From an uncultured Erysipelotrichaceae bacterium (GTDB lineage Bacteria; Bacillota_I; Bacilli_A; Erysipelotrichales; Coprobacillaceae): a DNA stretch of 53,594 bases. Under the pieces are notes generated by a model. The model was not told the DNA's origin, did no database searches, and was given only the letters and a program-made list of their open reading frames with translations. The translations under genes and the position numbers were made by a program. Position 1 is the stretch's first letter; every line of letters begins with the position of its first letter. Below are positions 25,919 to 35,154 of this stretch, one piece after another. The DNA lies in the NCBI GenBank assembly GCA_910588075.1, contig CAJUOS010000008.1, forward strand, positions 1 through 53,594, read 5' to 3'.

Positions 25919-26780
25919 AATCATCTATAAACTGTATTCCTGCTCCCAATAGACCAGGTCCTAAATAACAACTTAAAGCTGCACCAATCTGCGCTTCTAT
26001 ACATCCTTTATAATTTGGATATTCCTTAATTAATTCCTCTTTTAAATCTTTTCTTTGTTGTAGCATTGCTCCATCAGCTACAATCAAGTAAAAAGATTGA
26101 TGAGAATTATTTTCTATAACTTTATCAATAAGTTCAATTAATTTTTGAGGAACTTTTTTATTTCCTCTTACTTTAGCAGGAACATCTATTTCTCCTTTTT
26201 CTTTATCAAATGAAAGAATAGGTTTTATTTTTAATGCTGTTCCCACAAACGCAGTAGCTTTACCTATACGTCCTCCTTTTTGAAGAAACTCTAGGGTATC
26301 TATTGAAAAGAAAGCATACGTATTTTGGATTAATTTTTCAGCCTGTTGCTTCAATTTTTCAAATGACATGCCTTGTTCTCTATATTGAGCTAATTGAATA
26401 GCAATTGCACCATAACCAATACTTCCACTCTTAGAATCAAAAACAGCAATCTCTAAGTCATCAAAACTCTCAGCAAATAATCTTACTTGATTAAAAGTTC
26501 CAGACAACCCTCCAGATAATAAGATAGCTATAGCAGAAGTATAACCCTTTTTATAAATTTCTTCAAACGTATCCAAAATATCTTTTCCTTCAGGTGATGC
26601 TGTTTTTAAAACTTCTGTTTTTTGCATTCTATAAACATCATCAGCTCCAATATTTATTCCATCTTTATATTCATGGTTTCCACATTCAATTGTAATAGGT
26701 AAAACATAAATATCATATTTTTCTTTATATTTTTGTGGTACATCACCACATGAATCAGTAATAATTGCAATCTTCTCCAT
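25917..26780 (-). CDS. DegV-family fatty-acid-binding protein
   Basis: 287 residues. Motifs: TDSCGDVP at the N-terminus, TASPEGKDILDTFEE, LSGGLSGTFNQ, and the fatty-acid pocket regions DTLEFLQKGGRIG. DegV/FakB proteins bind a fatty acid and present it to the kinase FakA; fakA is encoded at 50.4-52.1 kb in this same window, so this may be one of its partners. Single gene with its own promoter and terminator. Ribosome site GAGGAG before ATG. Confidence 0.93.
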   Translation of the reverse strand: MEKIAIITDSCGDVPQKYKEKYDIYVLPITIECGNHEYKDGINIGADDVYRMQKTEVLKTASPEGKDILDTFEEIYKKGYTSAIAILLSGGLSGTFNQVRLFAESFDDLEIAVFDSKSGSIGYGAIAIQLAQYREQGMSFEKLKQQAEKLIQNTYAFFSIDTLEFLQKGGRIGKATAFVGTALKIKPILSFDKEKGEIDVPAKVRGNKKVPQKLIELIDKVIENNSHQSFYLIVADGAMLQQRKDLKEELIKEYPNYKGCIEAQIGAALSCYLGPGLLGAGIQFIDD

Positions 26781-26871
26781 CTTTTTTCTCCTCTTTCAAA
26801 ACATCATTATGGTCTACAAATATGAACATATTTTGAACTTATTAAAATTTTTTAAGTAATTTCAATAAACT

Positions 26872-26899
26872 ATTATAATGATTTAAAAAGAAAAAGCAA
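26872..26899 (-). promoter_or_regulatory. Possible promoter of the DegV gene
   Basis: Minus strand TTGCTT (26894-26899), 16 bases, TATAAT (26872-26877). It would leave a leader of about 85 bases before the DegV ATG. Confidence 0.5.
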
Positions 26900-26914
26900 A
26901 TAAACTCACAATAA

Positions 26915-27841
26915 TTATAATTTTAATGATAATTGCATATTTATTGAAGAAGATTGGTCAACTTGATAAATATCATCATTTTCAGTAACCTCACCTACTA
27001 AAAGAGGAGAGTAAGGATTATGATGCTGAGATTGTCTTAAAACTTCATTTCTATTCATATTCGCATAACAATACAAACATCCATGTAAACATGTATTATA
27101 GGCACCTATATCATTTCCTAATAAACAAACACACCCTTCTCTTATCTTTGATGGTTTGATAGTCAAATCAATTTCTAATACTTGTTCAATAACTTCTTTT
27201 GTCATACATCCACTACATATTACTCCATATTGTTCGAAACTCTTTGATTCTAAACAAGCATATAATTGAATATGATAAAAGTTTGCTATTTTAGAAAATT
27301 TTTGCACTATTTGATGTTGAATATGTATTGGAACTTCTTGAACTTGTGGAAAATTTTCTTTTGTCTTTGTATATAAATCTATAAAACTTATTACACAACG
27401 ATTTGTGAATTGAGATAAATGTTTAGCTATATATTGAAATGCTTTAATATGATATTCTACTGTATACTTTTCATTAATAAAAATAGGATCATATCTCCAA
27501 TTCACTTTATTTTTTCCTATTTTTAATGATAACTCTTGAAAACTTTGAATAACATTCTTAACCAAAGGAACATAAGGTTCAATTTCTCTATCATAAGGTG
27601 TTATTGTAATATACCAAAATTGTCTATACTCATTTAATAAATCAATTCTTGATAACATAGGTTGAGGATTTTTAGTACAGAAACATATACAATCAACAAC
27701 TTGAGGATTTAATACATATTTTCTAATTCTTGTAGGATTGTATGGATTTCTAACATAAACATAACCTTCTTGAATACGTCTATAAAACCATTCACTATAA
27801 AATGCTGGTATATCTGTTCTTTGTCCTGTATTTATAATCAT
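26915..27841 (-). CDS. DUF1848 protein, radical-SAM-like cysteine motif
   Basis: 308 residues from ATG at 27839-27841; a GTG three codons earlier overlaps the ribosome site AGGTGAT. The family start MIINTGQRTDIPAFYSEWF and VNWRYDPIF are recognised. Near the C-terminus CLHGCLYCYANMNRN gives a CxxxCxxC pattern reminiscent of radical SAM and spore-photolyase-like enzymes, plus CSGC and CVCL cysteines. Reaction unknown. No clear terminator follows. Divergent from the HAD/rarA genes. Confidence 0.85.
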   Translation of the reverse strand: MIINTGQRTDIPAFYSEWFYRRIQEGYVYVRNPYNPTRIRKYVLNPQVVDCICFCTKNPQPMLSRIDLLNEYRQFWYITITPYDREIEPYVPLVKNVIQSFQELSLKIGKNKVNWRYDPIFINEKYTVEYHIKAFQYIAKHLSQFTNRCVISFIDLYTKTKENFPQVQEVPIHIQHQIVQKFSKIANFYHIQLYACLESKSFEQYGVICSGCMTKEVIEQVLEIDLTIKPSKIREGCVCLLGNDIGAYNTCLHGCLYCYANMNRNEVLRQSQHHNPYSPLLVGEVTENDDIYQVDQSSSINMQLSLKL

Positions 27842-27895
27842 ATTTATCACCTACCTTTTTTATTTTAACACACATTCATTTATACAATAAATAAA

Positions 27896-27924
27896 TTGCT
27901 TGTTTTATTTATCTCATTTATAAT
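27896..27924 (+). promoter_or_regulatory. Promoter of the HAD-rarA transcript
   Basis: TTGCTT (27896-27901), 17 bases, TATAAT (27919-27924); ribosome site GGAGGA at 27935-27940. Confidence 0.75.
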
Positions 27925-27949
27925 AAATATAAATGGAGGATTTAAGATT

Positions 27950-28714
27950 ATGAATAAAATTTTCTTTTTTGATATAGATGGAACACTTGCTATTCATCAT
28001 CACATTCCTAAAAATAACCTTAATGCATTAAAGAAATTAAAAGATAAAGGCTATTTAACATTCATATGTACTGGTCGTGCTCCTTTTTATGCCCAAAAGT
28101 TATTTAAAGATTTAACATCTGGAATTATTTCATGTAATGGACGTTATATTACTTATCATAATCAAAAAATTTATGGGAGAACTTTTACTCATCATGAATT
28201 AAGTGAATATCAAAAAATATTTTGTCAACTTGACTGTGGTTATTTTCTAGTATCTGATGAACAATCTTATATTCAAAATATGACAGAAAAACAAATTAAA
28301 GAAGTTCAAAATGAATATGGTATAGATAGAATAACTTTGAATCATAAAAATTTACCATTTTATACTTTTGATATTTTTTACAATTCTTTACAACATAGAG
28401 ATCAAATTATTGAAACATTAAAAGATAAAATCATTTTTAATGATCATGGTGGACATGGTTCTGGTGATTGTTCAACTATTGAATTTGATAAAGGAAGCGC
28501 CATTGCTTATCTCCTTGATTATTTTCATATTTCAAAAGATCATGCTTATGCTTTTGGAGATGGTTATAATGATCAAGCTATGTTTAGAGAAGTTAATCAT
28601 AAAATAGCTATGGGAAATGCTGTTGATGTATTAAAAAAACAAGCAACATTTATTACAACAGATGTAGATAAAAATGGAATTATTCATGCTTTAAAACATG
28701 AAAAAATATTATAA
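27950..28714 (+). CDS. Cof-type HAD-superfamily phosphatase
   Basis: 254 residues from ATG at 27950 (GGAGGA nine bases upstream); a longer frame starting before the promoter is excluded. HAD motifs: FFDIDGTL (nucleophile and acid/base Asp), CTGRAPF, the Lys in EFDKGSAI, and AFGDGYNDQAMF. Cof-type enzymes hydrolyse sugar phosphates or other small phosphorylated metabolites; the substrate cannot be told. rarA follows after 11 bases. Confidence 0.93.
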   Translation: MNKIFFFDIDGTLAIHHHIPKNNLNALKKLKDKGYLTFICTGRAPFYAQKLFKDLTSGIISCNGRYITYHNQKIYGRTFTHHELSEYQKIFCQLDCGYFLVSDEQSYIQNMTEKQIKEVQNEYGIDRITLNHKNLPFYTFDIFYNSLQHRDQIIETLKDKIIFNDHGGHGSGDCSTIEFDKGSAIAYLLDYFHISKDHAYAFGDGYNDQAMFREVNHKIAMGNAVDVLKKQATFITTDVDKNGIIHALKHEKIL

Positions 28715-28725
28715 GGAAGATTATT

Positions 28726-30045
28726 ATGAAACAAGAATCATTATTTGAAAATCAAATTCAAGACCCACTGGCAAGTCGTATGCGTCCAACAACACTTCAA
28801 GAGTATGTTGGACAAAAACACTTAATTTCAAAAGGAAAACTATTATGGCAACTCATTAAAAATGATACTATTCCCTCAATGATTTTTTGGGGTCCTCCAG
28901 GTGTTGGAAAAACAACATTGGCTAGAATTATTGCTCATTGTACACACAGTGAATTTATTGATTTCAGTGCTGTAACAAGTGGTATCAAAGATATTAAAAA
29001 TGTTATGAAATTAGCACAAGAAAAAAGACAATTAGGTATTCAAACAATTGTCTTTGTCGATGAAATTCATCGTTTTAATAAAGCTCAACAAGATGCTTTT
29101 TTACCTTATGTTGAAAAAGGAAGTATTATTCTTATTGGAGCTACAACTGAAAATCCTTCTTTTGAAGTCAATTCTGCCCTCTTATCTCGTTGTAAAGTTT
29201 TTGTGTTACATAGCTTAAAAGTAGATGATATTTTTGAATTATTACAGCACACTTTAAAAAGTGAAAAAGGTTATGCTCATGAAAATATAATAATTGATGA
29301 TGATTGTTTATTTATGATTGCTTCTTTTGCAGCTGGAGATGCAAGAATTGCTCTAAATACATTGGAAATGGTTATTCTCAACAGTTTAAAAGAAGAAAAT
29401 CAAATTATTGTAAAAAAAGAAACTATCGAACAATGTACAAGTCGAAAATCAATGTTATATGATAAAAAAGGTGAAGAACATTATAATCTTATTTCTGCAC
29501 TTCATAAATCAATGCGAAATAGTGATGTAGATGCTGCTATCTATTGGTTAGCAAGAATGTTAGAAGCTGGTGAAGATCCACTCTATGTTGCAAGAAGATT
29601 AGTTCGTTTTGCAAGTGAAGATATTGGAATGGCAGATAGTCATGCTTTGCAAATTGCTATTGCTGGTTATCAAGCATGTCATTTTTTAGGAATGCCAGAA
29701 TGTAGTGTTCATTTAACTCATGTCGTTACATATCTTTCTTTATCTGTAAAATCAAATGCTTTATATATGGCTTATGAAACTGCCAAAAAAGATGCAATTC
29801 AAACATTAGAAGAACCTGTTCCTTTACATATACGTAATGCGCCAACAAAACTTATGAAAGATTTAGAATATGGGAAAGGATATCAATATGCTCATGATTT
29901 TGAAGATAAACTAACAACAATGACTTGCTTGCCTGAATCATTACTTCATCATGAATACTATTATCCTACACAACAAGGAAGTGAAGCCAAAGTCGCTACA
30001 AGACTTCAACACATTAAAGAATGGAAAAAGAAAAATCAAAAATAA
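28726..30045 (+). CDS. rarA: Replication-associated recombination AAA+ ATPase RarA (MgsA)
   Basis: 439 residues. Clamp-loader-like AAA+ protein acting at stalled forks. Opening DPLASRMRPTTLQEYVGQKHL, Walker A GPPGVGKTT, Walker B FVDEIHRFNKAQQDAFLPYVE, sensor 1 GATTENPSF, and the C-terminal tetramerisation region with RRLVRFASEDIGMAD and GKGYQYAHD are all characteristic. Normal length. Same transcript as the HAD gene; ribosome site AAGGAAG. Confidence 0.97.
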   Translation: MKQESLFENQIQDPLASRMRPTTLQEYVGQKHLISKGKLLWQLIKNDTIPSMIFWGPPGVGKTTLARIIAHCTHSEFIDFSAVTSGIKDIKNVMKLAQEKRQLGIQTIVFVDEIHRFNKAQQDAFLPYVEKGSIILIGATTENPSFEVNSALLSRCKVFVLHSLKVDDIFELLQHTLKSEKGYAHENIIIDDDCLFMIASFAAGDARIALNTLEMVILNSLKEENQIIVKKETIEQCTSRKSMLYDKKGEEHYNLISALHKSMRNSDVDAAIYWLARMLEAGEDPLYVARRLVRFASEDIGMADSHALQIAIAGYQACHFLGMPECSVHLTHVVTYLSLSVKSNALYMAYETAKKDAIQTLEEPVPLHIRNAPTKLMKDLEYGKGYQYAHDFEDKLTTMTCLPESLLHHEYYYPTQQGSEAKVATRLQHIKEWKKKNQK

Positions 30046-30093
30046 AAGGTATATAAATTTCATTTTTATCACATGATATATTGAGGTGTTAAA

Positions 30094-30222
30094 ATGAAAG
30101 AAGAAAATAATATTGAAAAAGAAGAAAACAAAAAAACAGCAACTAATAATCAATGGACAAATAATCAATTAAAATATTATCCTGATAATCGTGAAAGAAA
30201 AGATGGTCCAGGTGGTAATTAA
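30094..30222 (+). CDS. Tiny hydrophilic protein of unknown function (42 residues)
   Basis: Not recognised. ATG at 30094 follows GAGGTG (30083-30088), the frame ends at 30222, and a strong terminator begins at the stop. The sequence starts MKEENNIEKEENKKTATNNQ and ends DNRERKDGPGGN; highly charged, Asn-rich, no Cys, one Trp and two Tyr in the middle, so probably disordered with a small aromatic patch. It lies 48 bases behind rarA on the same strand with no terminator between, so it may be the last gene of the HAD-rarA transcript. Confidence 0.7.
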   Translation: MKEENNIEKEENKKTATNNQWTNNQLKYYPDNRERKDGPGGN

Positions 30223-30277
30223 AAGAACTATTCATTTTTGAGGTTATTTCTCAAAAACGAGCAGTTCTTTTTTTTAT
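30221..30277. terminator. Bidirectional terminator between the 42-residue gene and the MATE gene
   Basis: Nested stem: outer AAAAGAACT / AGTTCTTTT and inner TTTTTGAG / CTCAAAAA, followed by a T run on the plus side; the minus side also ends in TTTT. It covers the end of the MATE gene. Confidence 0.8.
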
Positions 30278-31603
30278 ATTTTCTTTTCTCTTAAGAAAAA
30301 TATAGAACCCAATACATATTATCGCTGATAAAAGTGAGCCCAATGGTGCAGCCCATCCCATTGGAAATAATGTATCAGGGAAAACTTGTGAAGCAATATA
30401 TGCACCTGGAATACGTATACAAATAATAGAAATAGTATTATGAATAAATGAAATAAAAGGTTTATTACAACCACAAAAGTATCCACTAAAGCAAAAATGA
30501 ATACTTGCAAAAATACAGTCCCAAGCATAAGACATAAGATAAAGACTCCCAGCCTTTATAACTTGAGTATCAGAAGTAAACAATGCAAGCATTTGTTGTG
30601 GTATCATTTGACAAACTAAAGTACAAATCATTCCAAATGAAACACTAATAATCAATCCATAATATAACATTTGTTTTGCTCTTTCTGGTTTATTTGCTCC
30701 CATATTTTGGGCAACAGAAGCTGATAATGCAGACAATAAAGCAGATGGAACTAAAAATAAAAAACTAATAATTTTTTCTGTTATTCCAACACCTGTTGCA
30801 AAAATTAATCCTCGACTATTAGCAATAATTGTAATAATAAGAAAAGAAATTTGTATAAATCCATCTTGTAAAGCAATTGGTAAGCCAACTGCTAAAATAT
30901 TTTTAATAGTTGATATATGAATATGAAAATCAGATTTCTGAACAGAAAAAATAAAAGTATTCCTTAACATATAAATCAATGCAATTATTGTACTTAATAC
31001 TTGGGCAAGTACAGTTGCTAAAGCAGCTCCTGTTGCTCCCATAGAAAAATAACCAACAAATATATAATCTAATATAATATTTGTAATACATGCAATCAAA
31101 ACAAAATACATTGGACTCTTTGAATCCCCTGCTCCTCTAAAAATACTGCTGATAACATTATATGAAACAATAAATGGTATACCTATAAAACATATTGTTA
31201 AATATGATTTTGTATAAGAAACAGCCTCTAAAGGAGTTGACATAATATCAGTAATAAAAGAAGTACAACTTAATAATAATATAGTCAAAACAACTGATAT
31301 TCCTAAAAATAAAATAGTTGTATTTCCAACAATAGAAGAAATATCTTTCTTATCATTTCTTCCTACTGCATTTCCAATACGAACAGTTGTTCCCATAGCC
31401 AAACCAATAATAACAACAGTTAACATATGCATAAATTGACTTCCAATAGACACAGCTGAAATAGCATCAGCATTATTAAACTGTCCAACTATATATAAAT
31501 CAGCCATTCCATAAAAAGTTTGTAAAAAACTTGACATTAAATAAGGAATAGCAAACATAACTAAAACTTTTAAAACATGTCCTTCAGTTAAATTCTTCTT
31601 CAT
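30251..31603 (-). CDS. MATE-family efflux transporter
   Basis: 450 residues, about 12 membrane segments in two similar halves. Opening LTEGHVLKVLVMFAIPYLMSSFLQ and FYGMADLYIVGQF are MATE-typical. Sodium- or proton-driven export of organic cations or drugs is the family role; substrate unknown. The start ATG at 31601-31603 is chosen over a GTG six codons earlier because AAGTGAT precedes it. Stands alone. One of three MATE genes in the window. Confidence 0.9.
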   Translation of the reverse strand: MKKNLTEGHVLKVLVMFAIPYLMSSFLQTFYGMADLYIVGQFNNADAISAVSIGSQFMHMLTVVIIGLAMGTTVRIGNAVGRNDKKDISSIVGNTTILFLGISVVLTILLLSCTSFITDIMSTPLEAVSYTKSYLTICFIGIPFIVSYNVISSIFRGAGDSKSPMYFVLIACITNIILDYIFVGYFSMGATGAALATVLAQVLSTIIALIYMLRNTFIFSVQKSDFHIHISTIKNILAVGLPIALQDGFIQISFLIITIIANSRGLIFATGVGITEKIISFLFLVPSALLSALSASVAQNMGANKPERAKQMLYYGLIISVSFGMICTLVCQMIPQQMLALFTSDTQVIKAGSLYLMSYAWDCIFASIHFCFSGYFCGCNKPFISFIHNTISIICIRIPGAYIASQVFPDTLFPMGWAAPLGSLLSAIICIGFYIFLKRKENIKKRTARF

Positions 31604-31686
31604 ATCATCACTTCTTTCCACATATACCCCATTTTAACAAATTCATATATAATTAACAATTCTTTTATTTCTATGAATTTGTTTAA

Positions 31687-31719
31687 TAAAAAATATAATG
31701 TTATTGAATAACATTATAT
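31687..31719 (-). terminator. Terminator of the lar operon
   Basis: Minus-strand stem ATATAATGTTA / TAACATTATAT with a five-base loop, then TTTTT, just behind larC. Confidence 0.8.
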
Positions 31720-31727
31720 TCATGACT

Positions 31728-32933
31728 TTATTTAATCATTTGATAAATATTCTTTAATGGAATATTTTTTTCCTGTGATATTCTTTTTAAATCCTCATAT
31801 TCTGGATAATAATATGTTTCACCATCAAAAACAACTTTTTTAGCTTTCACTTTTCCATACTTTGTATCCATATCAACTATTTCTCGTTCTAAGATTGTTC
31901 TTTGCTCATATCTATATCGAATACCGATTGTTGTTGTTTGTTTAAAAATAATAGCTTGTAATTCTTTTAAATTATCTTCATAACAAACAACAGTCAAACG
32001 ATATGCTGGTCTATTCTTTTTCATATAAATAGGCGTAAAAAACGCATCTAATGCACCATTTTCAAATAACATTTCCATTGTATAACCAAGAATTTCACCA
32101 CTACAATCATCAATATTTGTTTCCATAACAATAACATCATTGAAAGGAGTATCAATAGTTCCAAATGAGACTTTTAAAACATTTGGAATCTTTAAATCTT
32201 TACTTCCACATCCCCATCCTACTTGTTTGACATTCATCAAAGGCATAGAACCATATGTTTCTGCTAATTCTGCAATAATAGCTGCTCCAGTAGGTGTAAC
32301 CAACTCTGTATCAATATCTATTTGTCTTGTTATAACATCACTTGCTGCAAAAATTTCACTTGTTGCAGGAACTGGCACAGAAATAGTTCCATGAGCACAT
32401 TCAATAAAACCATAGCCATCATTTACTACACTACTATAAATTTTATCAGGATTTAAATAATGAATTAAAATAGCAGTTCCAACAATATCAACAATAGAAT
32501 CAATAGCTCCTACTTCATGAAAATGAACATTTTCTAAAGCTTCATTATGCACCTTACTTTCAGCTAAAGCTACTCTCATAAATATTTTTTTAGAAAGCTC
32601 CTTTGCGTTTTCATCAATATCGCTTTCATCTATAATTTTATTCACATCAAATAAATTACGATGCTCATGATGATGATGGTGATGTCCATGATGATGACTA
32701 TGCTCATGACTATGTTCGTGATGATGCTTATGATGGTGTTCTAAATGAACATCTACATAGGTTCCAGTAATACCATTCTTTTTTGTTTTTGATATATGCA
32801 TATGATAACCATCAATATGTAATTTATTTAATTCATTTTCTAAATATTGAGAATCATCACATAGTTCCAATAATGCTCCCAATGTCATATTACCACTAAT
32901 TCCACTACTACAATCAAAATATAATACTTTCAT
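31728..32933 (-). CDS. larC: LarC, nickel insertase for the nickel-pincer nucleotide cofactor
   Basis: 401 residues from ATG at 32931-32933. LarC inserts nickel into the pyridinium-dithiocarboxylate nucleotide using CTP. Start LYFDCSSGISGNMTLGALLEL, central FHEVGAIDSIVDIVG and GWGCGSKDL motifs, and the C-terminal METNIDDCSGEILGY are diagnostic. A histidine-rich stretch (about 63-92) probably binds nickel. Unlike the Lactiplantibacillus gene, known to be read by frameshifting as LarC1/LarC2, this one is one uninterrupted frame. It shares a TAATG with larB, and AGGAGG lies within larB. Last gene of the operon. Confidence 0.95.
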   Translation of the reverse strand: MKVLYFDCSSGISGNMTLGALLELCDDSQYLENELNKLHIDGYHMHISKTKKNGITGTYVDVHLEHHHKHHHEHSHEHSHHHGHHHHHHEHRNLFDVNKIIDESDIDENAKELSKKIFMRVALAESKVHNEALENVHFHEVGAIDSIVDIVGTAILIHYLNPDKIYSSVVNDGYGFIECAHGTISVPVPATSEIFAASDVITRQIDIDTELVTPTGAAIIAELAETYGSMPLMNVKQVGWGCGSKDLKIPNVLKVSFGTIDTPFNDVIVMETNIDDCSGEILGYTMEMLFENGALDAFFTPIYMKKNRPAYRLTVVCYEDNLKELQAIIFKQTTTIGIRYRYEQRTILEREIVDMDTKYGKVKAKKVVFDGETYYYPEYEDLKRISQEKNIPLKNIYQMIK

Positions 32934-33673
32934 TAACGCTTTCCTCCTAAACAATTAATAGTGTGTGCCATATATCCAGCACCAAAACCATTGTCAATAT
33001 TCACAACACTCACTCCACTTGCACAACTATTTAACATAGATAAAAGAGCTGAGAGTCCATGAAAATTAGCTCCATAACCAACAGAGGTAGGAACAGCAAT
33101 CACTGGCACAGAAACCAAACCACCTACAACAGATGCTAGAGCACCTTCCATTCCTGCAATAACAATAATGACACTTGCTTGATTCAAATCATTCATTCGA
33201 TTTAATAAACGATGCAATCCTGCAACACCCACATCATTAATCTGAATAACTTCATTTCCTAAAAACCGAGCAGTAATGGCTGCTTCATTAGCAATAGGTA
33301 AATCACTTGTTCCAGCACAAACAACAGCTATTAAACCCTTATTCATTGAAAATGGTTGTCCATTATATACAAAAGTTTGTGATAATTGATCATATTGAAA
33401 ATTAGGAAATTGTTCTTTTAAATAATTATATTTTTCTAAATTAACTTTTGTAGCAAGAATATTTTGTTGATTATGTTTTAACATTTGACTAATAATTCCT
33501 GCTATTTGTTCTTTTGTTTTACCAGCTCCATAAATAATTTCAGGAACTCCTGTTCTTTTTTGACGATCATAATCTATACAGGCATAATCTTCTTGATGTT
33601 GTAATAAATCTAATGCCTCATTAATATCTATTTCTTGGTTCTTAACTTTTTCTAAAATATCTTTTATTTCCAT
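32933..33673 (-). CDS. larB: LarB, nicotinate adenine dinucleotide carboxylase/hydrolase
   Basis: 246 residues. LarB carboxylates the pyridinium ring of NaAD and releases AMP, the first step of nickel-pincer nucleotide synthesis. N-terminal helical part (MEIKDILEKVKNQEIDINEALDLL), then a PurE-like (AIR carboxylase) domain with VVCAGTSDLPIANEAA, DVGVAGLHRLL, AGMEGALASVVGGL and PTSVGYGA. Start codon follows closely on the ATPase gene (3-base gap). One-base overlap with larC. Confidence 0.95.
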   Translation of the reverse strand: MEIKDILEKVKNQEIDINEALDLLQHQEDYACIDYDRQKRTGVPEIIYGAGKTKEQIAGIISQMLKHNQQNILATKVNLEKYNYLKEQFPNFQYDQLSQTFVYNGQPFSMNKGLIAVVCAGTSDLPIANEAAITARFLGNEVIQINDVGVAGLHRLLNRMNDLNQASVIIVIAGMEGALASVVGGLVSVPVIAVPTSVGYGANFHGLSALLSMLNSCASGVSVVNIDNGFGAGYMAHTINCLGGKR

Positions 33674-33676
33674 AAT

Positions 33677-34399
33677 CTACCTCTGATAACGATATGGTAA
33701 TTCTAAGCCATTATCTTCTAATAATTTTTGATTTGTTAAAATATCATTTGTCAAACCTTGAGCAATCACTTTTCCTTCATTTAAAAGAATAACTTCATCA
33801 GCAATATCCAAAGCCATATCTAAATCATGACTTGCTATAATTAAAGTTTTATGCATATCCTTTAATATATTTATAACTTGTCTACGACTACCTGGATCTA
33901 AAAATGATGTTGGTTCATCCATAAGAATAATATCTGGTCTCATGATAAGTATACAAGCTATTGCTACCATCCTTTTTTGTCCACCAGAAAGTCTATGACT
34001 AGAACGATACAATAACTGCTCAAAAGCAAATTGACTTGTTATAATATCTATACGTTGTTTTATTTCTTCCTGAGATAATCCTTGATTAATCAAACCAAAA
34101 GCCAAATCATCATAAATTGTACTCATAAATAACTGATGATCAGGATTTTGAAAAACTAAGCCTACTTTATTTCTAATCTCAAGAAGATGATCTTTATCTA
34201 AGTTCAAATGATCAATACATATACTTCCTTGAAAATCAACAATTCCCACTAAAGTTTGAAGTAACGTTGATTTTCCACTTCCATTTTTTCCAATTATCAC
34301 TGTACACTGATTTTCTTTTAACTCTAACTGAAGATGATCTAATGCTTTTATTTCTTGATTATATATCACTGAAACATCTTTTACATTAATCATAAACAA
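33677..34399 (-). CDS. ECF-type nickel transporter ATPase (CbiO/LarO-like)
   Basis: 240 residues. Walker A GKNGSGKST, signature LSGGQKRMVAIA, Walker B ILMDEPTSFLDP, and the ECF-type Q-loop FQNPDHQLFMSTIYDDL. Energises metal uptake together with the CbiQ- and CbiM/N-type proteins. Overlaps the CbiQ-type gene by 10 bases. Nickel rather than cobalt is inferred from the lar neighbours. Confidence 0.9.
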   Translation of the reverse strand: MFMINVKDVSVIYNQEIKALDHLQLELKENQCTVIIGKNGSGKSTLLQTLVGIVDFQGSICIDHLNLDKDHLLEIRNKVGLVFQNPDHQLFMSTIYDDLAFGLINQGLSQEEIKQRIDIITSQFAFEQLLYRSSHRLSGGQKRMVAIACILIMRPDIILMDEPTSFLDPGSRRQVINILKDMHKTLIIASHDLDMALDIADEVILLNEGKVIAQGLTNDILTNQKLLEDNGLELPYRYQR

Positions 34400-35154
34400 A
34401 CCACCTTTACAAGTACAATAACTGCAACAATTATCATTAATAAAAATACATTCTCTAGCCCAAATGATTGATGATTTGTATAAATTTTATTCATATCAAA
34501 CCCTCTACATTTCATACAATTATAAATACTTTGACTTTTATTTAAACTTCTTATTAATAAATGACCTACAAAACTTCCCATATCCTTTAATTCAATAGCT
34601 TTAGATTTTGGACTTCTTAATAAGTAAGATTTACTCATTATTTGAGCTTCATTTAAAAATACAAAGATATATCTATAAGTCATTATTAATTGTAAAACAA
34701 ACATTGCAGGAACTTTCAAATATATCAACTCACTTGCTAGAGCATCAAACGATGTTGTTGCAATAAGAAGATAGGCAACACATAAACATAAAAATGTTTT
34801 CACAAAAATCAAAAGACATAATATCACTCCTTGTGATACTCTGATTCCATAATAATAAACAATTTGTTGATTAAAAATCAAAAAAGATAATCCTAAACAT
34901 AATGATAATGGTAATCCAATCAATCCTCTTTTTATAAATTTACGATAAGAAATATGTGCTATATAAGCAATCATAAAAATGATAAACATATCTACTAATA
35001 ATTCTATCATTTGATAAGTCGATAAAATAGAAATAATCATAAGAATACTTCCTACTAATTTAACAATAGGATGAAGACGATGAATAAATGTATCTCCTAT
35101 AGCAAAATCATCTAAATCACCCATATTGATTAATGCATTTAATAGTCTATCCAT
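34390..35154 (-). CDS. ECF-type nickel transporter transmembrane subunit (CbiQ/LarQ-like)
   Basis: 254 residues from ATG at 35152-35154, preceded by AAGGAA. About five to six membrane segments; coupling-helix signatures of the T-component are present (LRSPKSKAIELKDMGSFVGHLLIRSLNKSQSIYNCMKCRGF holds the two Ala-Arg-Gly-like motifs). Overlaps the CbiM/N gene by 8 bases. A 13-codon longer frame is not supported by a ribosome site. Confidence 0.88.
   Translation of the reverse strand: MDRLLNALINMGDLDDFAIGDTFIHRLHPIVKLVGSILMIISILSTYQMIELLVDMFIIFMIAYIAHISYRKFIKRGLIGLPLSLCLGLSFLIFNQQIVYYYGIRVSQGVILCLLIFVKTFLCLCVAYLLIATTSFDALASELIYLKVPAMFVLQLIMTYRYIFVFLNEAQIMSKSYLLRSPKSKAIELKDMGSFVGHLLIRSLNKSQSIYNCMKCRGFDMNKIYTNHQSFGLENVFLLMIIVAVIVLVKVVCL

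Noticed and set aside
32000..32400. Programmed frameshift in larC
   Set aside because: The C-terminal domain follows in the same frame without a stop, so no frameshift is needed.
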